NCBI GenBank assembly: GCA_013180625.2
Contig: SNVD02013571.1
Span: 434,001 to 498,000, forward strand
DNA from: Boswellia sacra
Taxonomy: Eukaryota > Streptophyta > Magnoliopsida > Sapindales > Burseraceae
Length of the DNA stretch: 64,000 bases
Direction of reading: 5' to 3'
The notes under the pieces are model-generated. The model was not told the origin of the DNA, searched no databases, and saw nothing but the letters and a program-made list of their open reading frames with translations. The position numbers and the translations under genes were made by a program. Positions 26,285-39,768 of the stretch are shown here, piece by piece. Within the stretch, counting starts at the first letter, position 1. Each line of letters begins with the position of its first letter.

Positions 26285-28006
26285 AAAATTATAATTCATT
26301 AATTAATTATTCTTTACGTAGGAAAATAATACTTCCTCATTAAATAATATTTTATTGTATAAATAAGTTTCTATTAGAGGAATAATTATCATACTATATA
26401 AATGGAAAAGAATAAATATTGTCACTCTTCTAGTGTCTACCGCAATTATAATTTTGGTTATGCATACCGTCAATACTATGTTTCACAAAAAAAAATGAAA
26501 GATGAATTTCTCACTAACACTTTAATTGCATATTTTAAAGAGGGATGGTATAAAAATTTAGTATAGAATAAATTACCGCAGATATGAAAGAATGTCGAAT
26601 TCTTTTTTAATACGTGATTAAGTTGATATAATTTTAATACAATTATTATAATTTTTTTACATATTATTGATATTAATGATATTATTTTTATTTTTTTATC
26701 ATATGATATTTTATTGGCCATACCTGTACCTCCTAAAAATTTAATCCTTCGTCTGCTGCTTCTGATTATAGGTGAGATAATCTATTCCAATATTTGTATT
26801 TAAATAAAAGCAAAAAAAATTAACATTTTCTATTTAGATAAATTTGTGTCAGAATCAGTTTTCAGCTAAAAAAAAAACCAACACGTAAAAATGCATGAGT
26901 AACGGAGAATTAGGCAAATTCAGACTTTAACATAAAAAGTTTGAACTACCTGATACTCCAGAATGGTAAGAGGAATCTATTTTTCTTTCCAGACACTCAC
27001 TTTTAGTTTTTAGACAAATTACCCTCATTGATAGTTTTTAGATATTTTTGGTTTAAAAATACAAACTTAAGCAGACAAACACCATATATTCCACAAATAG
27101 CTAACCTGGCCCAGGTCTGATAGAAAATTTCTGCAGCTCTATATAGGTATATAATCTGAGATTTATAACATTTAAACCAGCTTAATTAACATGGTCTCGC
27201 AGAGAAAGATAACAAAATCTTAGATACATGAACCCTTACTGATAGAGGGCATGTTGCTAAAAAGTTTTAATCTTGTCATGGAGTTGTTGTATATTCAATA
27301 TTAATTTTATTAGTTTTAAGCTACAAAAGCCTTCAGTTTAATTATTTATAATCTAAAAATTCCTATGCTTTAATGCCCTTCACTTAGCCGGGAATAAAAA
27401 AGTTTCGAGTTTTGATTCATCCAAACCTTGAAGTCTTTACGTATCGGATAATTATCTATAAATTCAAGAAATTAACAAAACTTTATCACGTAAATCTCCA
27501 CTTTAAAATAACTAATCAAATTGATATATAGAAATTAAATACGCTTAAAAATATACAAAAAGATAGATTTATATATATCGTCGTAATTTCATTAATTTGT
27601 TTGATAAATTGATGTATATATATACGGATTAATTATTAAATAGTATTGAAGGATGATGTCATATTATGTTATATATAGAGAGGCTTTGAATTTGATTGGC
27701 CACGGCCACGGCCACCTACGTACAGGTATATGTACAAGTATTTGGATCAAGATCAAACTTAATTACTTCAATTACGGTCGTACTTTGCATGCACTTTCAT
27801 AGTAGAAGTAGAGAAAATTTCGGAATTCTAAGAGAAGTTCAAGTCCGATCCAAATCAAGTTATCTTACTAATAAAGCCATGCAGAAATTAAGCTGGGAAA
27901 TTAACTACTAAAGTGTGTATATATATATATAAATTAATTAGGGTTTTAATTTATACTTTCTCTACCTCGTATATTTGTAGCTAACAGAAAATTAAAGTCG
28001 TCGAAG
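26285..28006. other. AT-rich spacer and promoter region of the first NAC gene
   Basis: No coding exon is supported. A run of alternating T and A (27919-27932) lies about 75 bases before the NAC start codon and may serve as a TATA region. A short GCC-type repeat (GGCCAC, three times) occurs at 27696-27713. Confidence 0.45.
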
Positions 28007-29713
28007 ATGGTGCTCCATGGTTCGTACCCACCAGGATACAGGTTCTTCCCAACTGATGAAGAGTTGGTGGCTTTTTACTTGAGGAACAAACTCATGAATT
28101 TGCCTTTGCCATGTCACAATAAGATTAAGGATGTTAATATTTACAAATTCCATCCTCAGCACCTGCAGGGTTTGCCTTCTTTACTATTTTCTTTTCATTA
28201 TTTTTTTTCCCTTTAATTTTAGTTGAATTGACTTATTCTCTTTTATCCTCTAACGAGTGGTTTAATTTATTTATTTTTAATATTGATTGTTAGAGCAGAT
28301 AATTACAAGGACGAAGGAGATAAGTTCATGTACTTTTTCTCTCCAAGGGTTCGGAAGTACCCACAAGGGAACCGTCCAAACCGATCAGCCGGCGAGGGAT
28401 ACTGGAAGGCCACCGGAGTTGATCATGTAATTAAGCAAGACAATATCAGAATTGGAACCAGGAAAACGCTTGTCTATCACGAAGGCAAAGCTAAAGAACG
28501 GCCAGTTAAGACCACTTGGATCATGCATGAATATCGAACAATGGAACAGGATCAGAGTTCTCGAAAAACAAGAACCCCTACTAGTCCTTACAACACCAAG
28601 ACCTCTCCAAGTTCAAATACGATGATGGTACGTAAAATTATGCGCTAATGAAGTTATAGTTGCATATATTTTTTTTTTCTTCGATGGTAACCCTAATAAT
28701 TACTTTGTATTTTTGATGGCATGAAGTTGGATGAGTGTGTATTGTGTAAGATATATAACAGGACGCCAACGAAATCAAAGAATGCAGATGATGACACAGG
28801 CAGTACTCCTGATTCTACTAGCTCTGAGTCTCTGGAGCAAAGCAATAATGGGAGCGAATATGTGTCAGATAATGTTGGTTCGACCAGCATCGTGCCTCAT
28901 CATCATAATTTTCATGATTTTACCAATTTTGGGCCTCCGTTACAAGGACCTATTCATGGCAGCGCGCCATATAACAATGTTGGTTACAGCAGCTTCATAA
29001 GTAGTCCTATGCAGACAACTCATAATGTTGGTTTTGGCGGCTCAGTGATTCCAATGCGAAGAACTCTTAACATTGATTTTGGTTCCAGCAGCAGGTCGGT
29101 GATTCCAATGCAAATGAATGTTGGGTCTAGCAGTTCAGTGATTCCCATGCAAACAACTCATAACATTCATGTTGGTTCGAGCAGCAGCTCGGTGATTCCA
29201 ATGCAAATGAATGCTGGATCTGGCAGTTCATTGATTCCCATGCAAACAACTCGTAACATTCATGTTGGTTCGAGCAGCTTTGCGACTCCAATGCGAATAA
29301 GTCATGACATTAATGTTGGTTCTACTAGCTTTGCGGCTCAGTTACAAAAAACACATGAGTACCCTGCACCAGATTTTTCTCCAAGGCCAATCAATTATCA
29401 GATGTGTGCACTGCAAGGAAATCTTGACTACTTCAATGCGCTTGGTTGTACCAACTCTGCAACTCCGGCGCAAGGAACGGAGGAGAGCAATGGGTCGGGT
29501 AGTGTTGGTTCTACTATATCAACGCTTGCAATGCAAGGGAATGAGGCAAACAATGTAGCTCCTACGCCGAGAAATGTGACAGATAATAGTGCCACTGCGC
29601 CTCCAATGTCAAGAATCGATGATGGCAATATGCAAGATCACAGTGGTTCTAGCAACTTGGATGAGTTCGATTGTCTATCATTTCTCAACAGTGATGATGA
29701 CCCACTGAGCTAG
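28007..29713 (+). CDS. NAC-domain transcription factor (first copy)
   Basis: Three exons, 28007-28169, 28299-28627 and 28727-29713, encode 492 aa. The NAC DNA-binding domain spans about residues 6-178: A block PPGYRFFPTDEELVAFYL, B block DVNIYKFHP, C block FFSPRVRKYPQGNRPNR with GYWKATG, D block KTLVYHEGKAKERPVKT, E block LDECVLCKIY. The first intron ends in GAGCAG, a NAGNAG tandem acceptor; CAG aligns best with the partner gene at 42.6 kb. The C-terminus is a Ser-rich repeated region followed by an acidic tail (LDEFDCLSFLNSDDD), a likely activation segment. Family role: sequence-specific transcription factor in the nucleus. Targets and subfamily are unknown. The ATG gives the NAC domain its normal N-terminal position. 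Confidence 0.92.
29003..29350 (+). repeat. In-frame minisatellite in the NAC C-terminal coding region
   Basis: Units encoding VGSSSSVIPMQ and variants (TTHNIHVGSSS, MNVGSSSS) recur, with a higher-order period of 93 bp (31 codons): ATGCAAATGAATG occurs at 29108 and 29201. The period is a multiple of three, so copy changes keep the frame. Confidence 0.85.
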
Positions 29714-32700
29714 CACTTTCCCATCCAGGGTCCTCATGATTTTAACATAATCCTTCTAAGTTAGCTATATAATTAGTTTAATGAAACCTTTTAGGGATCC
29801 ATCGTTCTCTGTTTTCTTCTATTTATTTGAGTGGTGTATCAGACTTAAATTAAGTTTCTTATTTAATTTATGTTTTTGTTGTTTATAGTAGTTGTTATTT
29901 CTACACTTTTTAGTTTGAAAAATTATTTTAATAATTTTTTAAAGAATTATATTATATAATTATCTAGTTTTAATAGTAGCATTACTATAGTGACAGGGAA
30001 AATGTAATATAACATCATATATTAACAATGTAATAATAAAATAGTAACAAAAATGAGGTTAAATTGAAATCTATGGGCCAAAGCCCAGTCTTTTGCACTT
30101 ATCAGCCTAGTCCAAGCTCATTTCAACGTCTAAAACCCATCTGTTCTTGATAGTAGTTGGACAAAAAAGAAAAGCAACTGGGCCAGCCCAATCGATATCT
30201 GTAGCCCATGATAGGCGATGCTGAAAGAGTTTTAGCTATAAATTAATTAATTTATCATTTTTATTTAAATATTTCTCATTTTAAAGAATCAATTTAACTC
30301 TCTTTATAGAAATTTGTGAGTATACTTTATAATTTTCTTTTTAAAACAAAGCAACACAAGTAAATGAAAAAAGAACGAATTTTTTTTTTTTTGAAATCGG
30401 TTCTCATATAAAATGGTAAGATCAAGCATAAAATCTGAAAGTGAAAAAGCCCACATTTGAATTGAATCTAATTAGTTCTCAAAAATGATTTTGACATAAT
30501 ATATTAATGAATGAATAAACATGTAGAATAAATTAGAATTAATTCTATATGAGATAGGAGATAAAAAGAATTAGAAAAAGGAGAGAGAGAAAGAGAGAGA
30601 GAAAGGACCCTTGATGCCCCAAACAGGAGAGACAATCCAGGATACAAGGGCCATGATGCATGTCTAATAAAGAGAGAGCCCAATCACAATCAATAGAGAT
30701 TCTACAGTCAAAGTTGCTATTTTTTTCCTTTTTTTTTTAATTTTCTTTTTCATTGTTGTGGTCATAAGGATGACAATGACCAAAAGTGGTCTTCCCCACC
30801 CCATCACTCATGCACATGCCCTTGGAGAGTGGAGTCATGTCCTTAGAAAGTAAATTAAAAAGTTTGCTATCCACATTTATCAACCCAACCCAACTCCTAC
30901 ACTCTCAAGCTTTCCTTTCTATTAATTATTATTTTGTTTTAAAATTTTACTTGAATTGGATTTATTTTGGACGTTCTTAGTACAACTACAAGATTCTGTT
31001 CATGCAATCACTATAATTTCTTCTTTGGAGGCTGCTGGTGGGCCTTGTTCAATGACCCACTCCACTCAACATTATTTCCAAAGAGGTCCCATTATTTCAT
31101 AAATTCATCATAAGGGTCTCATACCTTTTTCTTGAAAGTTGAATTGTTCTTTTAATCTACTTTTTTTTTTTTTGAAAAATTACTTTGTTTGTATTAGAGT
31201 TTTTTTATTTGAACAAACATTTTGTAACAATCTTATTTACGCACATTTGATTATGTGCCCTGATTTGTGTAATTTAATTCATTTCAAGGAAACATGGCCC
31301 TCGCCTATCTCCTAAGTAATTTCAAATTTCTTTTTTTAACCTTTAGTTTCATTTTCTGTAAAACAAAAATAGATATGTGAATAGTACATATTAAATTTAA
31401 ATATTAATATTAAATTCATACCTAAAAGTTTAAGCTTTTGTTAAGTCAAACCGTTTCATCCTCATATTGCTTTTGGTAATCAATCTTGCTTTCATACTTA
31501 AAATTGTCGGTCTGATCCTTAAAATTGTATCATATTTCAAGGGACCTATTAGACTTCAATATTAATGTTTAACCTAAAGGGTGAGTTGTTTGGTTGTGGT
31601 TTCTTAATTAACATTCAATATGCATTCTTAGAAACGAAACAATGGAATTCAATTTTTTTTTTTTCAATATTGTACAAGTCAAATGTGAATAATTAAAATT
31701 TATCCTCGTATAAAGTTGAAGAAAAGAGTATCAAATAAATCACAGCAGCACGCAACATTTTTTTAAAAGATTACAATGATAAATTAATACAGATTTTAGT
31801 GAACTTTATTTTATTAACAATGCTTTAATAGATCCTAATACATAGAATTAATGCACCTTTAACCTTTTACAAGTGACATGTTTCTCAATGCTCTAATATA
31901 CTAATACTCTGACAAATGAAAATATCAACAAAATATAAATTTTCCCCCAAAAAAAAAAAGTAACACCAAAGGAAAATGTAATAATAATGCAGACATTCAC
32001 CGCCGCTAGACTCCTAGTCTCCTATTGATATGCACGAACGCCCATCATTTCTTTGTAATTATAATGTAATATATAATGTAGTGTATGCTAAAAAAGGGAG
32101 AAAAAAAGTTTCAATTAGTAGAGATTTTCATGATTATCAAGGCATTGTCTTCCTTCTCTTTTTTTCTTTTTTTTTTTTTTAAGTAAAAGAGAACCTTATG
32201 TTTTTGTACAAAATGTTGAAGAGTGTTCCATCTCATCCACTCCATTGTTTGTGCACTATCTCCATATTTATTATCAAAGTTTCTTTATATGTTATCTGTG
32301 TGTGTACCTTGTGTTCTTATAAGAAATCATCAAGCCCAACTCATAATTGACTAGAAATGTTTATAATTTAAGAGACAGATAACCCTGACATCAATCAAAT
32401 CAATTAATATTTAAAGAAATATGGTATATCTATCAATCAAATACTTATTAATTTTTTTAAAAAGAGAAATAAATAAATTAGGGATGTAACACCCTAATGG
32501 GTGCCATATTAATGCCCCAATTTTAGATAGTACAAACATATAAATAGCTTGAGGAATTGAGGCCTTTAATTTTTTTAATCGGTTAATATTGTTGTGCATA
32601 GTTGGAGGAATAGCTTTACAGGTATTGTTATTAACTTGCTTAGAGGCTTTTAGGCGCAGTCAATGTTCAAATGCTGCTGCTGCTATTACTACTACTACTA

Positions 32701-35700
32701 ATGATGCTATCATGACTTCTACTTTTGATTTGCTTGACCTATCTCTGCTACTTTAGGTGGCATCCTAACCTAATCATCATCCTTAACTAATTGATTAATT
32801 AAGATTAAGGATGCCCTCATCTGATAATTAATAAAACATTTAACCCAACCCAGAAAATATATATACATGTTAGTTTCGACCTTCGAGGTAATAATAATAA
32901 TATTGCTTCTATTACTCCAAACCCCAATGGATTAATTTATATATATATATTCTAAAAGTATAATTGATTATAATTTTGTAAAAGGTGTTTTCTTTTTCTG
33001 TTTAATTTTTAATTCGTTTAGAGGAAACAAAAAGCTTAATAGACATCCCTCTGGCTAACAAGCATGTCAAGTTTATTTCTTGATTTTTAAGATATTTGAA
33101 GGTCTTTTAGTGAATATCGATCCAAAACAAGAATCAAAGTTGTTTCACATTTAAATTTGACATACATGAGTTTTAGAAGATTTTATATCACAATTATTTT
33201 GTTGTTGTTTTAATTATTATTATTATTTTTAATTTCTGTTAACCGACGATTAGTTACAAATGACTTTTATTCAAATGAAGTTTAGATAAAGTGAAAATAT
33301 TACTCTTTTTTCTCTCATATAAATTAAAACTACACTATAATAAAAAGTTATATATGTATACACACACATACACACATTTCAAGTTTTACATTTCTACTAA
33401 TGGGTTCTTCCCATAAGATATTAATTAAAGTGACACAAATACAAAAATTAATGATTATACTTCTCAATTTGTTGATACAAAGTGATGCTACAATGGAATA
33501 CTGGCATGCTTAATGTAGTTGTATTCCACTGGATCATGATCAAGCCCTTGAATTCCTGCATAACTTCAGCAAACAACCAAGCATTACTCTTATTTTAATC
33601 TTGATTTATTTGCAATTAGATAGAAAGTTAGTGTAAAGTAAAATAGTAAAGCTAATAATAATCATTAGTTTCATATTTGAAAATTTGGGATCTTCATACA
33701 TGGGTGTTGTATGCATTCACTCCAGTCATAAGTGCAAGGTGGCAAGGCTTTCATCATGTTGTCCAAGATCTTTTTAACTAAAGTCTATGAAGAAGCAAAG
33801 ATTTCTCAAGAGGGATTGTGAAGGCTAAATAATATTTTATTTCGTGCTTTTATATTTTTTATATAGAATATGATATGGTGGGTTGAAGCCTTCTGTCGCA
33901 AAGACATGTCTTGACCCTACTTGTCTGAGAGATGCCACAACCCCCTACCCATTACTGAGGGTCCCAAAGACCCATATGAAATAATTCATTTTGGCTTCCT
34001 CCTTTTTATTTGTTTTTGCAGGGAGAAAAAGGACTTGAAGATTTGGAGACCGGTGACATGAGTTCTTCAATTATTCACTAAGTAACAAATGAAGTCACAT
34101 TTGAGGGAAATACTTGTGTCAATTATTGGCCCATGTTTGGTTTGGGGTACTGTGGATTGTTTTAACTTGTATATGATATTAGCTACGATATTGACTCAGT
34201 AATATTACTGTTCTTTAACAATCGTCCAATGTGACATTATACTTTCTCGTTTTTAAATCGATAATTTTATTGAATTGATTTCATAGTAGGATAAACTTTG
34301 TGAACTAGTTGTTACAGTGTAAAAATATTCAAACAAAAACAAAGAAAAAGAAGAGAAAAAGTTAATTTTTTGACTGGGAAAAACATTGTTCTGCAAGTCA
34401 CTTGTTTTGACTATTGGTAGGAAATAATGCACCATGTAAAAGTGGTAAAGATTTTGGGGGTGCAGAGACAGAGAGGCACTCAAATGCATAATATATCTAT
34501 CCTTTTCTTTAATAATATTAATATATTAAAATCTATATATTATAATAAATGTTAAATAAATTAAATAATAGATGTATAATTGATACCATACTTTATGATT
34601 ATCATGTAATATCTTTATTGATAATGGAAAGAATAATTACACAGGAGGAACAATTAAAGGACAAAGTGTGCATTCCAAGGGATGCTTGAAAATTAGGACA
34701 GAAACATAAAAAAATAAAAGTAAAAAAAAAAATAGCATTTGTAGGGGAGACAAGACTCTGATAAAAGATTTTAAACTACCCATACAATACAATACACAAC
34801 GCAGAGATAAAATACCCTGCAGACAGTGTAGCCTCACATCTTTTGAACTGTCCCAGTCATTTTTGTATCATTCATTCAGAATTGATACATATAGCTCCCC
34901 TTCTCCCTCTCTTTATCTAAGAGATTTGTCTTTTCCATTATGTGCTTTCATTAAACTTCAATTTACAAGCCCTTTTTCCTATGAGAAATATTTAGTTCTA
35001 TTCTGGTTGGAGCACAAGTGAGCCTTCTTCTTCGTGCAATCAATTCTAGGAGGCCTTGGGAATCATCAAACTCTTAATATTAAAACTGTCATGACTCAAT
35101 TATTGTAAGTATACGTAAATAGAAAATATAGTATGGTTCCTACTAAAATTAATAATTGATGAGGGTTTGGTAAACTACTTAGTATAATCATTTATAAGGC
35201 TGGTAAATTTCTCTAGGCTGAGTTGGTTGACACACATAGGTCTAAACGTAGAACTAATTTACTTTTGAATGGCTAGGTTATATGCAAGTGAGTAGACAGA
35301 TGTAGACACCAAACAGTAATTTGTCTCAAAATGAGCGATAAAACCAGGATGCATGTTAAACATTTTGCTGTTTTGTCGATTAAGACCATTTGTTAGTTGT
35401 TGAACAGGGGACCCTTTGGATCAGGAAGCCCGGAAAAGCAGATCCCAGAACTTGTGCAATCCAGCAGCCTAGTTCATTTACACCTCTCGTAGAGAGGTCG
35501 GCTACTAAACAGAAAACTTTATATACCAATATAACATTTTCATTAGCAGTTAACTTTACATATTTAGAACTTTAAAATTTGGAACAGTGGAGTCCAATAA
35601 TAAATAAGTAAAATATCTACTTACAATGGTACAGAAACATATAAATATAAACCCCTACATGGATGGAATCCTAGGTTTTTGTAAGTTATCTACAATGGCA

Positions 35701-36540
35701 TTGAAAGGATAAGTTATTCCCTTTTTCCTTCAAACACAACCATAAATTTTAACTAAATCAAGGGATAATTAGGTGCATAACAAATTTAGTAGAGATATTT
35801 TCAAGTAGAGTTTAATTTTTTTTTAATTGCCTAGTTAACAAAACATTGATGGATCCACAAACACCTTACTCAAATTTCATAGGTATTAACAGGTGATTCA
35901 GCCATCAATCATTATGGATTGACATACATAATACTCATTAACACCCATTAATCCATTAAAAATAAAATTCAATATTTGGTCGACTCGTCTAGAAGAGTAT
36001 CTTTTATATTTTTAGACTAAATTCAGTTAAACAATAAAAAAATATTAAATATTCTAAAATCAAACAATTCTTAATTTTGGTTTTTTTTTAAATGAAGAAA
36101 AAGAATCTTTTAAGTAAATGTGTGAAGGAAGACAAAAATTGGATTAAGGAGAAGTTATGATGCGCATTATTATTGTACCAAAACACTGAGGGCTGTCGTT
36201 GAATGCTCTTAAAGCAAGTTATTCTTGGGAGTATCATATATACCTTACCATAATACGTTGTAGTTTCTCTGTACAAAGAGAGAGGGAAAGATACAGTGAT
36301 AGAGTTGTTTGTTTTATGCAGTAATAGCTACAGGCTTCATTCACTGTCCACTGCCCGTTTCTCGTGAAAAGCCTTACAAAGCCAGAATTCCCTCTCTTTT
36401 CAGACCCACAAATCTATTCTAGTCTAGCTCTCTTGCAAAACACCTGTAGCACAACATACACTTACTTTACTACTCTCTCTTTACTCTTTCCTTCGCCCTC
36501 ATCCTCATCACTTCTTGTTGGTTGCTTTGCTCCCATCATC
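29714..36540. other. Long AT-rich intergenic region
   Basis: Nearly 7 kb with no exon I can support. It contains simple repeats (an AG-rich run near 30582-30605, GCT/ACT trinucleotides near 32670-32700, TA runs near 32940 and CA runs near 33360). There are GC-richer patches near 30600-31130, 33690-33770, 33880-33980 and 35390-35510 that might be regulatory or non-coding RNA. No tRNA, rRNA or known microRNA was recognised. Confidence 0.5.
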
Positions 36541-36547
36541 TTGTGTC

Positions 36548-36612
36548 ACTATAAAAAGATGATGGGGGATTCAACATCATGTGCAAATGAGCTTGCAGCC
36601 CATGTTCTATAA
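36548..36612 (+). promoter_or_regulatory. TATA-like element and short upstream ORF before PXC3
   Basis: CTATAAAAAG at 36549-36558 follows a pyrimidine-rich tract (36470-36520), a plant core-promoter pattern. An ATG at 36559 opens a 17-residue frame (MMGDSTSCANELAAHVL) stopping at 36612. If transcription starts about 30 bases after the TATA box the ORF would be cut; if it starts further upstream this would be a leader uORF. The sequence cannot decide. Confidence 0.3.
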
Positions 36613-37012
36613 TGTAGTTGGGAGTCCTTTTTGTGGGTTCTTTTGTTTGTTTGTCCTTGTTTTTCCCCTTTGATGTGGGTGCTTTTTTGTGTTGTGATCA
36701 AAATCTTTGAGATTAAGGGATTTGTTTGCTCTCCAATGCCTGCTTCCTAGATATCTGAAATGGGATTTTGTTACAAAATTTTTTTAGTAATGTTCTCTCT
36801 GCATAGCTGCTCTGAATCTTCATTGATTCTTTGATCAAGGAAGCAAAAACAAGGGTCTGTCTTGTTAAAGGCTTAGTAATGTTACTGAGAAGAAACAAGA
36901 TAGATTTGGTGGTGATAACACTTGTTAATTCTTGGAAAAGAATAATTTTTTGAGTTCTTGCCATTTGAAGAAGAATAACCAGCAATAAAAGTAAAAGACA
37001 ATCTAGTAAGGG

Positions 37013-39768
37013 ATGGGATACTTGTGCTTGTTGTCTCTTTTGCTAGTTGGAGTTCTATCAAAATCTCAGCTTGTGGGTGGTGAGCTAAATGATGAAGCTA
37101 CATTGCTGGCCATCAACAGAGAGCTTGATGTGCCTGGTTGGGGTGTCAACAATACAGATTACTGCAACTGGAGTGGCATTTTTTGTGACTCCAACCAATC
37201 ATTTGTCGTAAAACTTGATCTTTCCCGGCGTCAGCTTCGAGGTAATGTGACTTTAATCTCTGAGCTTAAGGCATTGAAGCGACTTGATCTTTCTAGCAAC
37301 AACTTTTTTGGAGCAATTCCTTCATCTTTTGGGAACTTATCTGAGCTTGAATTTCTTGATTTGTCATTGAATAAGTTTGGAGGAATGATTCCTCGGGAAT
37401 TGGGCAGTATCAGGAACCTTAAATATTTGAATCTTTCCAATAACATGCTTGTAGGAGGGATACCTCATGAGCTTAGGAATCTAGAAAAGTTGGAGGATCT
37501 TCAAATTTCTAGCAATAAATTGAATGGTTCTATTCCACATTGGGTAGGCAATTTGACCAATTTGAGAGTGTTTACAGCTTATGAGAATCAATTAGGTGGT
37601 GAAATTCCACATAATCTAGGCTCAGTTTCTGAACTTACATTGTTGAACCTTCATTCCAACCAGCTAGAAGGGCCAATACCAAAGAGCATTTTTGCTTTAG
37701 GGAAGCTTGAAGTTTTGGTTCTTACCCAGAACAGACTTGCTGGTGATATTCCTGATTTGATTGGAAACTGCAAAGGCCTTTCGAGTGTCCGAATTGGGAA
37801 CAATGATCTTGTAGGAGTTATTCCGAAGACTATTGGAAATGCTAGCGGCCTCACTTACTTTGAAGTCGATAATAACCATCTCTCTGGTGAGATTGTGTCA
37901 GAGTTCGCTCATTGTACTAATCTCACCCTCCTAAATTTAGCTTCAAATGGGTTCACTGGTACTATTCCTCCAGAGATTGGACAACTAATGAACCTGCAGG
38001 AACTGATTCTTTCTGGCAACAGCCTGTTTGGTGATATTCCAAATTCTATTCTCGCGTGCAAGAATCTTAACAAACTTGATTTAAGCAATAACAGATTCAA
38101 TGGGACAATACCAAATGAAATTTGCAACATTTCGAGATTGCAATACTTGCTGCTAGGTCAGAATTCAATAAAGGGGGAGATACCTCATGAGATTGGAAAT
38201 TGTTTTAAGCTGCTTGAACTGCAAATGGGTAGTAATTATTTGACAGGAAGTATCCCTCCTGAGATTGGTCATATCAGGAACTTGCAGATAGCCTTAAATT
38301 TGAGCTCCAATCACCTCCATGGACCACTGCCTCCTGAATTGGGAAAGCTCGACAAGCTAGTTTCTCTGGATGTCTCTAACAATCAGCTATCTGGTAATAT
38401 TCCACCGGCACTTAAAGGTATGTTGAGCTTAATAGAGGTTAATTTCTCAAATAATCTGCTCAATGGCCCAGTTCCTAACTTTGCACCATTCCAAAAGAGC
38501 CCAATTTCAAGCTTCTCTGCGAATAAAGGGCTTTGTGGAGACCCATTGAGCTCTCCATGTGGGAATAACAATGGTCCTAACAACAAGAATTACCACCACA
38601 GGGTCTCTTACAGGATCATACTGGCTGTTATTGGTTCTGGTCTGGCAGTCTTTATATCAGTAACTATTGTTGTTCTGCTGTACATGATGAGGGAGAGGCA
38701 GGAGAAAGCATCCAAAAGTTCAGGAATTGCTGATGATGGAGTCAGTAATCGACCAACAATAATAGCAGGGCATGTCTTTGTTGAGAATCTCAGACAGGCA
38801 ATAGATCTTGATGCTGTAGTTAAAGCGACAATGAAGGATTCAAATAAGCTCAACTGTGGGACTTTCAGTACGGTTTACAAAGCAGTCATGCCTTCTGGGC
38901 TGATTTTGTCGGTGAAGAGACTGAAATCCATGGATAGAACCATAATAAATCATCAGAGTAAGATGATTAGAGAGCTTGAAAGGCTGAGCAAGCTGTGTCA
39001 TGAAAGTCTAGTGCGGCCAATTGGATATGTAATTTATGAAGATGTTGCGCTTTTGCTGCATCATTCCCTACCCAATGGGACGCTAGCTCAGCTTCTTCAC
39101 GAGTCATCAAAGCAATCCGAGTATCGACCTGACTGGCCTACAAGACTGTCCATTGCCATTGGTGTAGCAGAAGGACTGGCATTCCTTCATCACGTGGCAA
39201 TTATCCACCTTGATATCTCCTCAAGTAATGTACTTTTGGATGCAGACTTCAAGCCTCTTGTCGGGGAAATTGAAATATCAAAGCTCTTAGATCCCTCCAA
39301 AGGTACTGCAAGTATCAGTGCTGTTGCTGGCTCCTTTGGCTATATTCCCCCAGGTAATTATATTCCAATATATTTTGAAAGCTTCCTATGTGGCTTTCTA
39401 TGTCTCAGTAGCTCTTGCTTACATTTTTGCTTGCTGTATCAGAATATGCATATACAATGCAAGTCACTGCACCAGGAAATGTTTATAGCTATGGGGTTGT
39501 TCTGCTTGAGGTCCTAACAACACGACTACCGGTTGATGAGGAGTTTGGTGAGGGTGTAGATTTGGTGAAATGGGTTCATGGTGCTCCTGCAAGAGGTGAG
39601 ACCCCAGAGCAAATATTGGATGCCAGGCTCAGCACAGTTTCTTTTGGTTGGAGGAAAGAAATGCTTGCAGCTCTGAAGGTTGCTTTACTCTGCACAGACA
39701 GCACGCCAGCAAAACGGCCGAAAATGAAAAAGGTTGTGGAAATGCTTCAAGAAATGAAGCAAAACTGA
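37013..39768 (+). CDS. PXC3: LRR receptor-like kinase PXC3
   Basis: Two exons, 37013-39353 and 39443-39768, encode 888 aa, the expected length. Order: signal peptide (about 1-22), N-terminal cap with a Cys pair (YCNWSGIFC), a long leucine-rich-repeat ectodomain, a membrane helix (about 535-558) with basic stop-transfer residues, and a kinase-like domain (about 600-885). The single intron falls in the kinase domain before EYAYTMQV. Phrases such as LRGNVTLISEL, KATMKDSNKL and VAGSFGYIPPEYAYT identify the PXC3 family (Arabidopsis At2g41820), related to PXY and linked to vascular development. The ATP lysine (SVKRL, near 635) and catalytic-loop Asp (HLDISSSN, about 734) are present. The P-loop is reduced to CGTFSTVY and DFG is replaced by GEI (751-753), as I recall for the family. 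A pseudokinase is therefore likely. Confidence 0.95.

Noticed and set aside
22024..26289. Target-site duplication for the left element
   Set aside because: ATTAT before the 5' LTR is not matched directly after the 3' LTR (AAAAT), so none could be claimed.
28293..28295. TAG at 28293 as the first NAC acceptor
   Set aside because: It shifts the frame out of the NAC domain; only the GAG and CAG acceptors keep it.
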